From positions 42,064 to 106,063 of the forward strand of contig CAJTJP010000006.1 of the NCBI GenBank assembly GCA_910576855.1: a stretch of 64,000 bases of DNA, given 5' to 3'. Each line of letters starts with the position of its first letter. The stretch's first letter is position 1. Shown here one piece after another: positions 8,156-16,842 of the stretch. The notes beneath the pieces were generated by a model. That model was not told the origin of the DNA. It worked only from the letters and a program-made list of their open reading frames with translations, and searched no databases. Origin of the DNA: Erysipelotrichales bacterium. Its GTDB lineage: Bacteria > Bacillota_I > Bacilli_A > Erysipelotrichales > Erysipelotrichaceae. The position numbers were made by a program, and so were the translations under genes.

Positions 8156-8164
8156 ATTATACCA
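8156..8164 (-). promoter_or_regulatory. Extended -10 promoter of the RpnS-like gene
   Basis: Minus strand TGGTATAAT, identical to the internal promoters in the two full-length Rpn genes. Homology to those genes begins here (AAACTATGGTATAATGATGA), so the gene was copied with its promoter. Confidence 0.65.
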
Positions 8165-8186
8165 TAGTTTTTCGTTCATTGACCTA

Positions 8187-8211
8187 GAAAAAAACACCCG
8201 TTAAGGGTGCT
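8187..8211 (-). terminator. Terminator of the minus-strand Rpn gene
   Basis: Minus-strand CACCC-TTAAC-GGGTG followed by T7, just after the stop at 8227. Confidence 0.85.
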
Positions 8212-8226
8212 TGTTCTGCAAAGGTA

Positions 8227-9192
8227 TCAGTGATTCAGTGAATTGATATATTTAATTATTTCAGGTTGAACTTCTTCATCAATCTTTAACGCGTTCATCA
8301 CTTCTGTGATAGGCATGTTTGTGATTTCCATCGCGTTCATAACTGCTTCGCTGAGTCCCACGATGCGTCCTTTTTCAATTCCTTTATCCATAATGCCTTG
8401 TGATAAATTGCACACGCCCTTCACCTCCTTGCCCATCGCTCTTGTCATCATTATACCATAGTTTTCACTTAATTGATATTTTTTATCCTCTGCCGGCATG
8501 TCCGCTTGAAACAGGATATAAAGCATTTCCGTCAAGTCACGCTTATCATCATTAATATCATATTCCTTATTCAGATAAATCATCACGATAGATAGCTTAT
8601 CATAATCCTCTTTCGGAATATGATATTCCTTTTTTAAGCATCTTTCACTAATCGTGTACTCGTTGAATACACCTTCCATTGTTTTACTTGGATTCGTTAC
8701 GATCCATATTGAATACACTTTCTTAAGATTCTGAAACTCTGAATTCTGAAAACCGCCCTGCATGTTTTTCTGTTTCGCTAATAATCTGCTGCAGTAATAG
8801 ACTGCCCTACTTGTCAACGGATATCCGTTATTATTACTGTTTTGTGCTTCTATATTGATAAACAATCCGATTCTTTCATTTTCCTCAGAATTCGGCAACT
8901 TCGCATCAAACAAGATATCATATTTGATTTCTGCACCGTGAACAGACTGATCTTCGACATTTCGGCCTTGAATTTTGTCTGCTTCATCCTCAACCGACAC
9001 ATCCAACTGCGGATCATTTTCAATATAAGAAGGAATCTCCTCAACAGGAATATCTCGATACTCAGCCACACACTCTTTCATAATGCGTGCCAGTATCTGT
9101 TTATTACTTAATATTTTCTTACAATACTCATCATACGCTTTATTCAAATCGTTGTTTTCGATCGCGTCCGCGACCTCTAAATTATTTTTCAT
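8227..9192 (-). CDS. Rpn-family PD-(D/E)XK recombination-promoting nuclease (RpnL-like)
   Basis: A 321-residue protein. The start at 9192 (MKNNLEVADAIENNDLNKAY) follows GTGGGGAG and matches the start of its plus-strand twin. The nuclease core has the PD-(D/E)XK residues in YDILFDAKLP (about residues 107-116) and FINIEAQN (about 125-132). A helical region ending SLNH closes the protein. Rpn proteins cut DNA, promote recombination and act in phage defence, with toxicity held by an RpnS made from the same gene. The first 245 residues are nearly identical to the gene at 16920-17966, but the tail after about residue 275 differs (GRIVGLSEAVMNAMEITNMP). Most DNA differences in the shared part are silent, which suggests both copies are kept by selection. 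Confidence 0.9.
   Translation of the reverse strand: MKNNLEVADAIENNDLNKAYDEYCKKILSNKQILARIMKECVAEYRDIPVEEIPSYIENDPQLDVSVEDEADKIQGRNVEDQSVHGAEIKYDILFDAKLPNSEENERIGLFINIEAQNSNNNGYPLTSRAVYYCSRLLAKQKNMQGGFQNSEFQNLKKVYSIWIVTNPSKTMEGVFNEYTISERCLKKEYHIPKEDYDKLSIVMIYLNKEYDINDDKRDLTEMLYILFQADMPAEDKKYQLSENYGIMMTRAMGKEVKGVCNLSQGIMDKGIEKGRIVGLSEAVMNAMEITNMPITEVMNALKIDEEVQPEIIKYINSLNH
8413..8458 (-). promoter_or_regulatory. Intragenic promoter, RBS and GTG start inside the minus-strand Rpn gene
   Basis: Extended -10 TGGTATAAT (8450-8458), AAGGAGG (8424-8430), 8-base spacer, and in-frame GTG at 8415 (codon 260). This would yield a 62-residue C-terminal protein. The same arrangement, at the same codon, occurs in the gene at 16920. 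Confidence 0.55.
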
Positions 9193-9269
9193 AGCTTCGC
9201 TCCCCACCGTTATATTTAACAAAATCAGAAGCCCCTAAACCGCTTCTTTTAACTGATTCAATTATAACA
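9193..9269 (-). promoter_or_regulatory. Promoter and conserved leader of the minus-strand Rpn gene
   Basis: Extended -10 TGTTATAAT (9261-9269), then a leader with the hairpin GAAGC...GCTTC around GGTTTAGG and the ribosome binding site GTGGGGAG. The leader is almost identical to that of the plus-strand copy (16843-16919), so the repeat unit includes the promoter. The adjacent 9270-9417 stretch has no other recognisable feature. Confidence 0.65.
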
Positions 9270-9417
9270 TATCTCAAGTGCAATAACTACTTAATTCCTA
9301 CCTTTTTCAATACTTTTTATATCACTGTAAACAAAGTGTTGATATCACTTTCGCAGTGAAGTACACACGCAAATCTGTCACCGCAAAACCCATCCTAACC
9401 ATACAGAGAAAACACAA

Positions 9418-9442
9418 TAAAACAGGATCGCTCCTGTTTATT
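9418..9442 (-). terminator. Terminator of the large surface protein gene
   Basis: Minus-strand AAACAGGA-GCGA-TCCTGTTT with a GNRA-type loop and following TATTG; the T-run is short. Confidence 0.75.
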
Positions 9443-9457
9443 GTTAATAGATAGCTA

Positions 9458-12400
9458 TTACATTTGATTCGATTTCTTGTATCTATAAGCACTAACGCAT
9501 AATACAGCGAATGAGATCATGACTGACCATAAATACCAACAATTCGTATCATCACCGGTCATAGCTCCGCCTACATCTTTTCCCGGGTAATAATTACCCT
9601 TCACATCTGTATCATCACCCTTGTTTGATTTATCATTGTCCTCTGCATCAGGCTCACTGAAATCCATTGTGTCATACGGGAAATCACCGTCAACATTTTT
9701 ATTCGGCTTCCACTCCTTGATATCAACAATGTTCTCATCGGGAATACCGTTACCGTCAGTATCGATATTGACATCGGGCTTTCCGTCTCCGTCACTGTCA
9801 ATTTGTGTATCAGGTATCCAATCGCCATCCCAATCAATATTCAAATCAGGAATACCGTCACCGTCTAAATCAATATTGATATCCGGTCGTCCGTCTCCGT
9901 CAGTATCGATATTCAGCTCCGGCTTCACATCATTTTTTCCGATACTGTCATAGATAAATTTATTTGACTTGTAATCATTCTTAGGTACCCACTCATGAAT
10001 CGTTGTGATATTGATAATTGGATTGATGCCGTCCTTTGAGATATTGATATGCGCTTTAAAATCACCCACATTATCAATATTAATATCAGGAATTCCATCA
10101 CCATCGGTATCGACATTGATTACTGCCTTTACATTTGTTCCCGTACAGTATTCCTCATAGATACCTTTATCAGGATTATAATTCACACAAATCGTCGGCT
10201 TCCAATCATTTTTCTTTAATATCACGAGATTCAAATCAGGCTTACCGTCTCCATCCGTGTCCACATTCAAATCCGCTTTGCCGTCTCCGTCACTGTCGAT
10301 ATTCAAATCAGGAATGCCATCACCGTCACGATCGCCGTTGATTACGATCCACTCATCAGTTTCGGGATCCTTCCATTTGATATTCAAGTCAGGACAGCCA
10401 TCCCCATCAGGATCATTGAAGTCAGGCTTTCCGTCATCATCTACATCCACATCGATTTTCTTTATCTCGATTTCATGACAGCTTTCAGTATTTGTGTTTC
10501 CGGCATGATCTGTCGGTATCACACACAGCTTATAAACCCCTGCACTATCACTGATTACAATGCTTGCCTTTTCATTGGTTACTTTCAAGGTTCCTTCCTT
10601 GACTAATTCCTCGCCTGCTCTTGTGCGCTTCTCCAACTTAAATACCTTATAAGCGATTTCCTTTGTGCCGCTGACCTTTAATACATCCTTGGAATCATCA
10701 GTGATGATTTCAAATGAGGTGCCCGGTCTGAAGAATACCTTCAAGCTTAATTGATTCATGATATTTTGAAGCTTGTTTGTCGTATCCTTTCCCTTGATGC
10801 TTTTTACTCTCGGCGCTGTTTTATCAATTCTGATGATTTCCTTTTTCGCTTTCGTTATTGTTCCGTTATCCTTTTTCATCCAAAAGCTTTGATTCGTTTC
10901 GCCTTCTTTAGTAACCGTCACATAGCTTGGCTTCCATGTGCTTTGATCCAATGACATATTTACATATTCATTATGATCACTGATGATATTGACATCTTTA
11001 TTTGTCCATTCACCTTTATATATCGTATTCTTTCCGTCATCTAATTCTAAATGATACCAGTCATCCTGTATATTATCCTCATTGATCGTCAAGGTTCCGT
11101 CTTTGAACTTAAAGCTGTAATTCGGATAAGTTTTATTTAAGAAATTACTGTCTCCCGTTATCGGATAAGCTCCTGCACCGCTGTCTGTTTTCGCCGTTGT
11201 ACTCAGCTTGATATCATTTTCCTGTATCACGTCTTGTACTCCGTTCCATGATACAAGATCATTTCTGAAGTCCCGATAGGTTAATGCAGGATTTTGTTCT
11301 CCCTTGTTCTTTGTTTTATTATCAATGACGATTTCAATTTCCTTAGGCAATACTTGAATCGTTACTGTTTTACTCAGTGTTGTTTCTCCGTCCGCTGTTC
11401 TTGTGACCTTGATACTGATGCTTGTACTTCCGCTGTACCTTATCGCATCAAATTCTGCCTTATTACCGCTTACTGTTGGACTTGATACATACGTTGTATT
11501 ATCCACTTCAAAGGTATATTTTACATTCGTACTGCTTGAATCATCCTGCAGGCTTTTAATCGTAAAGTGATCTCCGTATACGATCTTGCCCGGCCGATTG
11601 ATTGCCAAAGTGTTTTCATCAGGTCCCATGATATGCATAGAACCGTTTGCCTCTGCCTTATTGTAGTTGCGATTTCCGACTTTTTCCACATGCAAAGGAA
11701 TATCGATTCCGTTGCCCGTATAATTGTATTCGATATCTACACCGTTGTTTGTCCATGCGATCGATGTACTTATGCTTGAATCGATCGTGATATAGTAATC
11801 GGTATCATTTACCGTTACTCCTCCGTCATTACTTGAGATGTCCTGTTCATTGATGACAGGTGTTACCTTGCCTTTTCCGTTAACCGCATAGGTTACATCT
11901 GCGAATGATATCGTTTGGTCTGCCTTTTTGATATTGATCGGCAATTCGATTGTTTTATCACTGTAGTTTCCGCTCGGATCATGACTTGTCGCTTCTACGA
12001 TCACCTTACCCATTTGTGTATTCAAGGAAGCATTCAAGATATGAACCAAGCCGTTACTGTCTACGGATATCACATCATTCGGACTGCCCGCCTTCAAGCG
12101 ATAGGTTACTGTAGAGCCTGTCGGATTTCCCGCTGTATATAATTGGAAGGTCTTATTTTTTCCGTAGACTTCCTCATATGCCTTATATTTATCATTCAGC
12201 TTCGGCAGCTCATTCCCGCCTGAGTCGGTATAGATGAATTCCTGTTCACCCGAAGTAACGGTGAAGGTCAATTCCGCGCTTGCGTTTGCCTGACCGCTTA
12301 CTCCTTGTTTTTCGGCTACAATAATAACCGTTCCCACTCCCTTGATAACAACAGAACCGTTATCCGAATTGATCGTAATGACATTTGCGGAACCGTCCTT

Positions 12401-14974
12401 GATCTTATACGTAACAGGATTGGTATTCGTACTGCCCTTGACCGTTGCAAACACACTGACATTGGTATCCGTTGCCTTTACGGTTTTACTTGTGATTGCG
12501 ATATTCGAGGTGCTGTTTTCATAGAACTTCAGTACCTCTGCCGGTGCCGTACCGACATTTACCGTTACCTTGATATCCTTACTGCTCCAATTATCACTTA
12601 CAGTAATGGTAAAGGTATAACTATCGACTCCTAAATCAGCCTTTGATTTAATCACACCCGTTGAGGAATCAACCTCAAATACACTGCTGTCCTCTCCCGT
12701 TTTTAACGTATATTTATAAGTAACGGTGCTTTCACCCAATACATCGGGTGTTCCCAATATACCTTGTATCGTTCCGATGATTCCGCCTGTTTTGATATTA
12801 GGCTTATCAGTTGTAAAGGTCGGAACCGTAGAATCACTTGAATTGCTGTCAGGTGTTACTTTAGCATCAACCTGTCGATAGATCATGATTTCCTTTTCCA
12901 CAGTTGCAGAATTGTAATTATCCTTACCGGTGCTTGGATCATCATCTGCAGATGCTTGAATCTTTACCTTGCCGTAAGCATTGTTCCCTTTATAGGTAAC
13001 TGCACCTGTGTTTGCATTAATATCGATCAATGATATCGTACCGCCTGTTTTAGAATAGGTTATCTTGACCCCTGTATTCGGTGTTGCACTCGCTGTTTCA
13101 TTCCAAGAGGTTGCCGCTTCTGTCATAGATTTTTTTGTTTCATTCGGATTCGTGAATGCTAATGTGATGTCGGCTTTGGATACTGTGATATGCACTGTCT
13201 CAGTTTCAACACTTCCGCTGACAGTATTATCACTGGAAGATACACTGAGTTTAAAATAATAATCTCCCGCATCTAAGCTTGTATTCTGATTCACTATGAC
13301 TTTACCGTTAGAAATTGAAAATAGCTTATAATCATTTTCATGTCCTTGTACCGAAGCATCGCTAATCACAGAAGTTGTGAAATTTCCGTTATTATTACCG
13401 AGTGTATACGTTGCGACTGTATCGTTTTTATTAACATTCTCACCATATACCAAGTCTGTTTTAGGAGTAACAGTAATTGATGGACCTTCAATTATTTCTA
13501 AAGGTTTTACATCACTGATTAAACTGGAAGTTGTCGGATACTCACTTTCGTCATATACCTCATTAACCACCGCTATTTTATATAAGCCTACATCTAAATC
13601 TTTAGTATTAAACACATAATCACTATCTCCGTCTTTTGTATCGTTAAGCGGTTGATAGCCGACTAAATGATTGTTGTTATCAAATATTAAAGCCGATATC
13701 GTATGATTAACTCCCGAATTTGCATTTACATTAAGATTTACGTTACCACCTTCAAGCACCTTAGCAACTTCTGTATTCTCACTACCTGTAATTGTGTTTA
13801 ATCTCACCTTGATATCAGGATCGTGTATTCTTAATTTTAAAGAAGATCCACCTTGCTTATAGTAGGGTGCCTGCGGATTAATAATAAAAGTATCATTAAC
13901 GATTGAGCGCTGTTCCTTATCAGAAGGCTTTGTAGGAATTGAGAGACCGAAAACGACTTCTGATAAATCTAAGTGCATAAAGGGACGATAATGTATTTTA
14001 TAACTAGTTGATAATAAATTGTTGGCATACTCCTCATCAGTGACTATTTTATCACTTACACCACCGCTGGATTCTATTCCCTTCTCCACTCCATCAATCT
14101 CAACTCCTGCCGCTATTCTAAACTGAAAAGAATTAGGAGTCCCGCCCGCCGATGCATTCATCACTGTCGGTAATGTATAATATATTTCAGGAAATGCGTA
14201 CATATAATCACTGAATTCTTGTGAATAAATCTGATTTGATTGACTAAGAACAGAGCTTAGACGAGGCGAAAACAAAACAAAGGCGTGGGAGCTTCGCGCT
14301 GTCTTTAATATAATTTTTGCCCCTTCCCCCCTCGTTTTGCCTTTCTTCCCTCCAATAACCTCTTCCGCATTAAGAAACTCCTCGGAGCTATTTGCGATGG
14401 CTCGAATAGCCGATAAATCTCTGGGCGCAAATAAGTCGGCCTTTGAGTTGGCTGATATATATTCATTAAAAGCGTTTTCTCGATTATATAATTCAGTAGC
14501 TGTATAATCAGATGAAATATATACATCGATATTGTTAGTACCTTGTGAAACTGTTGTAACAAAATGATTAAAAGAAGCTGTTTTTTTATCAAAAAAAGCT
14601 TCCGTTACTTCTTCATCACTCGCAGTCAACCAGCTTGATATCGGATCTCTTACTTCATTTATCACATCTGTATTATTATAATCTGTATAATTCTCATCAT
14701 ATAAAAGTAATTGAAAAGAAAGAGGATTCCCTGTATAAGGGTTATTCCCGCCAATCATCACATGATCTCCGGCCTGCAAACCAAAATGATTTCCTGTAAG
14801 GGCAGTACCTTTATCGTCTTTAGGTGCCATATTCACTCTGCCTGTAACTGTTCCTCCTACATTATATTTATTAGTAGAGGCATTTAAATTATGATTGTCA
14901 TTCTTAAAATACATATATGATATAGAAAGACTACTTAATAAGCAAATAAATAAAATCATAGATTTTTTAAACAT
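9458..14974 (-). CDS. Large secreted surface protein with cadherin/MBG-like repeats and calcium-binding type repeats
   Basis: An 1838-residue protein. The start at 14974 (MFKKSMILFICLL) follows AGGTGATTG; a TTG two codons upstream is less likely. A signal peptide covers about residues 1-25. The long middle carries repeated Ig/cadherin-like domains, with many runs of the form FxVDSSTGVIKS and SVDSNGLVHILN, and an MBG-type domain ending in YSFKFKDGTLTINE. Near the C-terminus are about eleven DxDGDGxPDxN units plus two worn ones, the type-3-thrombospondin-like calcium-binding motif. The end has GGAMTGDDTN, a membrane segment (WYLWSVMISFAVLCVSAYRY) and a short basic tail, like a sortase substrate but without a clean LPxTG. 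It is probably an adhesin or stalk protein; no catalytic domain is seen. Confidence 0.85.
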   Translation of the reverse strand: MFKKSMILFICLLSSLSISYMYFKNDNHNLNASTNKYNVGGTVTGRVNMAPKDDKGTALTGNHFGLQAGDHVMIGGNNPYTGNPLSFQLLLYDENYTDYNNTDVINEVRDPISSWLTASDEEVTEAFFDKKTASFNHFVTTVSQGTNNIDVYISSDYTATELYNRENAFNEYISANSKADLFAPRDLSAIRAIANSSEEFLNAEEVIGGKKGKTRGEGAKIILKTARSSHAFVLFSPRLSSVLSQSNQIYSQEFSDYMYAFPEIYYTLPTVMNASAGGTPNSFQFRIAAGVEIDGVEKGIESSGGVSDKIVTDEEYANNLLSTSYKIHYRPFMHLDLSEVVFGLSIPTKPSDKEQRSIVNDTFIINPQAPYYKQGGSSLKLRIHDPDIKVRLNTITGSENTEVAKVLEGGNVNLNVNANSGVNHTISALIFDNNNHLVGYQPLNDTKDGDSDYVFNTKDLDVGLYKIAVVNEVYDESEYPTTSSLISDVKPLEIIEGPSITVTPKTDLVYGENVNKNDTVATYTLGNNNGNFTTSVISDASVQGHENDYKLFSISNGKVIVNQNTSLDAGDYYFKLSVSSSDNTVSGSVETETVHITVSKADITLAFTNPNETKKSMTEAATSWNETASATPNTGVKITYSKTGGTISLIDINANTGAVTYKGNNAYGKVKIQASADDDPSTGKDNYNSATVEKEIMIYRQVDAKVTPDSNSSDSTVPTFTTDKPNIKTGGIIGTIQGILGTPDVLGESTVTYKYTLKTGEDSSVFEVDSSTGVIKSKADLGVDSYTFTITVSDNWSSKDIKVTVNVGTAPAEVLKFYENSTSNIAITSKTVKATDTNVSVFATVKGSTNTNPVTYKIKDGSANVITINSDNGSVVIKGVGTVIIVAEKQGVSGQANASAELTFTVTSGEQEFIYTDSGGNELPKLNDKYKAYEEVYGKNKTFQLYTAGNPTGSTVTYRLKAGSPNDVISVDSNGLVHILNASLNTQMGKVIVEATSHDPSGNYSDKTIELPINIKKADQTISFADVTYAVNGKGKVTPVINEQDISSNDGGVTVNDTDYYITIDSSISTSIAWTNNGVDIEYNYTGNGIDIPLHVEKVGNRNYNKAEANGSMHIMGPDENTLAINRPGKIVYGDHFTIKSLQDDSSSTNVKYTFEVDNTTYVSSPTVSGNKAEFDAIRYSGSTSISIKVTRTADGETTLSKTVTIQVLPKEIEIVIDNKTKNKGEQNPALTYRDFRNDLVSWNGVQDVIQENDIKLSTTAKTDSGAGAYPITGDSNFLNKTYPNYSFKFKDGTLTINEDNIQDDWYHLELDDGKNTIYKGEWTNKDVNIISDHNEYVNMSLDQSTWKPSYVTVTKEGETNQSFWMKKDNGTITKAKKEIIRIDKTAPRVKSIKGKDTTNKLQNIMNQLSLKVFFRPGTSFEIITDDSKDVLKVSGTKEIAYKVFKLEKRTRAGEELVKEGTLKVTNEKASIVISDSAGVYKLCVIPTDHAGNTNTESCHEIEIKKIDVDVDDDGKPDFNDPDGDGCPDLNIKWKDPETDEWIVINGDRDGDGIPDLNIDSDGDGKADLNVDTDGDGKPDLNLVILKKNDWKPTICVNYNPDKGIYEEYCTGTNVKAVINVDTDGDGIPDINIDNVGDFKAHINISKDGINPIINITTIHEWVPKNDYKSNKFIYDSIGKNDVKPELNIDTDGDGRPDINIDLDGDGIPDLNIDWDGDWIPDTQIDSDGDGKPDVNIDTDGNGIPDENIVDIKEWKPNKNVDGDFPYDTMDFSEPDAEDNDKSNKGDDTDVKGNYYPGKDVGGAMTGDDTNCWYLWSVMISFAVLCVSAYRYKKSNQM
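9730..10455 (-). repeat. Tandem DxDGDGxPDxN calcium-binding repeat region
   Basis: DNA encoding the repeated units VDTDGDGKPDLN, IDSDGDGKADLN, IDTDGDGRPDIN and variants: about eleven good and two degenerate copies, interrupted twice by unrelated linkers (around NYNPDKGIYEEYC and EWVPKNDYKSNKF). Oxygen-rich Asp/Asn positions are those used for calcium in type-3 thrombospondin repeats. The repetition could also allow copy-number change. Confidence 0.85.
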
Positions 14975-15019
14975 AAACAATCACCTTTCCTTCACCCGTT
15001 AAATTCGTATTATGAATAA

Positions 15020-15036
15020 ATTCCAATATTTGGAAT
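15020..15036. promoter_or_regulatory. Inverted repeat upstream of the surface protein gene
   Basis: ATTCCAA-TAT-TTGGAAT, a perfect 7+3+7 palindrome 46 bases upstream of the start codon. CATAAT at 15010-15015 could be the -10 box, which would place the palindrome over the spacer and -35, a typical repressor or activator position. No standard -35 is present. Confidence 0.5.
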
Positions 15037-15051
15037 CATAGCTTCTAAACG

Positions 15052-15094
15052 AAAAAATCCCCGATTACACCTTGTAGACAAGATGAAATCAGAG
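15052..15094 (-). terminator. Terminator of the sigma factor gene
   Basis: Minus-strand 16-bp stem with one mismatch (CTCTGATTTCATCTTG with CAAGGTGTAATCGGGG), then ATTTTTT. It separates the sigma gene from the surface protein gene, so the latter must have its own promoter in 14981-15051. Confidence 0.85.
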
Positions 15095-15127
15095 TCAGTT
15101 CGATTTTTTTAAAGAATACTGAAATTT

Positions 15128-16168
15128 TTATAATAAATTAAGATAAACTGCTTCCCACCCTATCTCTTGAAGTCTGTGATAATAAGAACCGTTACTTGCC
15201 TTTAAAGCATCATATAAAGGCTTAATATGATAAAGTTCCTGTTTGTTCATCGCCTGTAACTCAACCTCACAATGAGCAAAAACAAGCAACGAGTAATATA
15301 CCTGATACGGTGTATAATACATCACACCGTCAAGCTCTATCGGCTCAAACACCTGTTCATTCTCTAAATAGCGCATTGTAGTGTTATCCTGATTCAAATA
15401 AGACAGTACTCCTCCCGTACCTGCAGCTAAAACAACAAGCGATAAAGCGGCAATAGCTGCTCCCTGTAACATATTCCCTGTAAAAAGCTGCTTCATCCAA
15501 TTCAGAAAGCCTTTTGATGAAGCTTTTTTTATTCCGCTGTCTGCCGCAGCATACAATGCACCTGTCAATATACCCGGTGTAATCTCTTTGAAATCAAGCT
15601 CTATTCCTTCTCTTTTTTCATATTCAACGATTTTTTTCTTTAACAGATTACGAGCTGCATATAAGCGTGATTTCACTGTACCAATCGGCAAAGCAAGAAT
15701 CTCTGAAACCTCCTCCATGCTTAATTCCTGATAATAGGTAAGCTTTAAAAGCGTGCGGTATTTTTCCGGCAATTCATCAATCAAGCCGTTTAATACATCG
15801 ATATCATTTTGTCTGTGATGTGCTTCCTTAGGCATCAGATATTCACGATATTCAGCTTCATTGTTTAATATACTGCTTGTATCGGGATCAACGAGTACAT
15901 CCTTTCTTTTCGCAAATAAGTTATAGCATTTATTCACGATTATGCGATGCAGCCATACATCGAATGTATCGGGATCCTTTAACTGATCGATTGAGCGACT
16001 TACTTGAATAAAGGTCTGCTGCGCTATTTCTTTAGCGTCATCATCATTTTTACATAAGCGATAGGCTGTATAGTATACAGAGCGATAAAGCTGCTGAAAC
16101 AACAGATTAAAAGCTTCTTCATCTTTCGCCTGTACTTTTCGTATTAATGATGGATCGGTCTTATTCAT
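15128..16168 (-). CDS. ECF-type RNA polymerase sigma factor fused to a membrane domain
   Basis: A 346-residue protein. Region 2 is at about residues 15-85 (FNLLFQQLYRSVYYTAYRLC, WLHRIIVNKCYN). Region 4 is at about 130-185 (LPEKYRTLLKLTYYQELSME, VKSRLYAARNLLKKK). After it comes an extra portion of about 150 residues with one membrane segment near residues 234-256 (GAAIAALSLVVLAAGTGGVL) and an outer part of roughly 85 residues. The sigma domains would be cytoplasmic and the tail outside, so the tail may sense a signal or restrain the sigma. No separate anti-sigma gene is adjacent. AGGAG lies 6 bases before the ATG. It lies directly upstream of the large surface protein gene, a plausible target. 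Confidence 0.9.
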   Translation of the reverse strand: MNKTDPSLIRKVQAKDEEAFNLLFQQLYRSVYYTAYRLCKNDDDAKEIAQQTFIQVSRSIDQLKDPDTFDVWLHRIIVNKCYNLFAKRKDVLVDPDTSSILNNEAEYREYLMPKEAHHRQNDIDVLNGLIDELPEKYRTLLKLTYYQELSMEEVSEILALPIGTVKSRLYAARNLLKKKIVEYEKREGIELDFKEITPGILTGALYAAADSGIKKASSKGFLNWMKQLFTGNMLQGAAIAALSLVVLAAGTGGVLSYLNQDNTTMRYLENEQVFEPIELDGVMYYTPYQVYYSLLVFAHCEVELQAMNKQELYHIKPLYDALKASNGSYYHRLQEIGWEAVYLNLL

Positions 16169-16186
16169 AAAATCACTCCTGTATTA

Positions 16187-16215
16187 AGGATACAAATAAG
16201 TGAGGGATTTGTCAA
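16187..16215 (-). promoter_or_regulatory. Vegetative promoter of the sigma factor gene
   Basis: Minus strand TTGACA (16210-16215), 17-base spacer, TATCCT (16187-16192). The leader to the ATG is only about 13 bases. It is a sigma-A type promoter, with no sign of ECF autoregulation. Confidence 0.8.
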
Positions 16216-16842
16216 TTAAATTTATATAAAATGTAAAAAAATAGATGAGAAAGAAGTAAAAACTCAGTCTATTGTAGTGAATATTGCTTAATATATAGTG
16301 TGTATTCTAAACTATAATTGATTATGAAAAATTATGCAAAATAGTGGGGAGAAAGGGCGAGGTAAATTGCCGAAATATCAAACTGCGTGAATTTGATGTA
16401 AAAATTAAAGCGGATATGATAGAGGAGAAGGGGAATTGCGATCAGGGCTTGAGCCGATGCTTTTGCAAGAGGCAGTAAGACTAGGAACTGCGGTATCGCA
16501 ACGCATCCGGTACAGGGAAGCGCGGAACAGTGAAAATGGGGAGAGGATAAACGATTGATTGAGGGGAACGGGTATGGTAGGTTGCTGCAGCGATGGATTG
16601 CTTGGGGAACCACCCTCATGCTTCGTTTCAGAGGCATAGGGAGTGATTTAAACAGACACCAAACTTCTTATTGGTTGAGTGTTATTGTGCGTTCTGCGCC
16701 TTTATTTATCGTTGTTTTGGGTCTGTCGTAGGATTTTTCAAAGGTACTGAATTACGAGGGCAGTATTAATTATCGTTTAATTATGTACAAAAATGTTATT
16801 TTAGGTGATTGCTGTAAATCTATATCTATTATCCAAGCGCTA
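16216..16842. other. Non-coding stretch with a purine-rich, higher-GC patch
   Basis: No convincing gene. Between about 16340 and 16680 the plus strand is visibly richer in G and A than its surroundings (GGGGAGAAAGGGCGAGG, GATAGAGGAGAAGGGG) and has no ribosome binding site plus frame that looks coded. A 101-residue minus-strand frame there lacks a ribosome binding site and has an unnatural composition. The patch may be a worn mobile-element end or foreign fragment. Confidence 0.4.

Noticed and set aside
9621..10478. Plus-strand Ser/Pro-rich open frames opposite the calcium-type repeats
   Set aside because: They are the complement of repeated Asp/Gly codons, have no ribosome binding site, and mirror a strongly supported minus-strand gene.
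16332..16637. 101-residue minus-strand open frame
   Set aside because: No ribosome binding site, odd composition and no recognisable domain; it is likely a chance frame in a GC-richer patch.
16690..16760. Possible end of an ISL3-type insertion sequence (GGGTCTGTCGTAGG)
   Set aside because: No partner inverted repeat, target duplication or transposase remnant could be found in the window.
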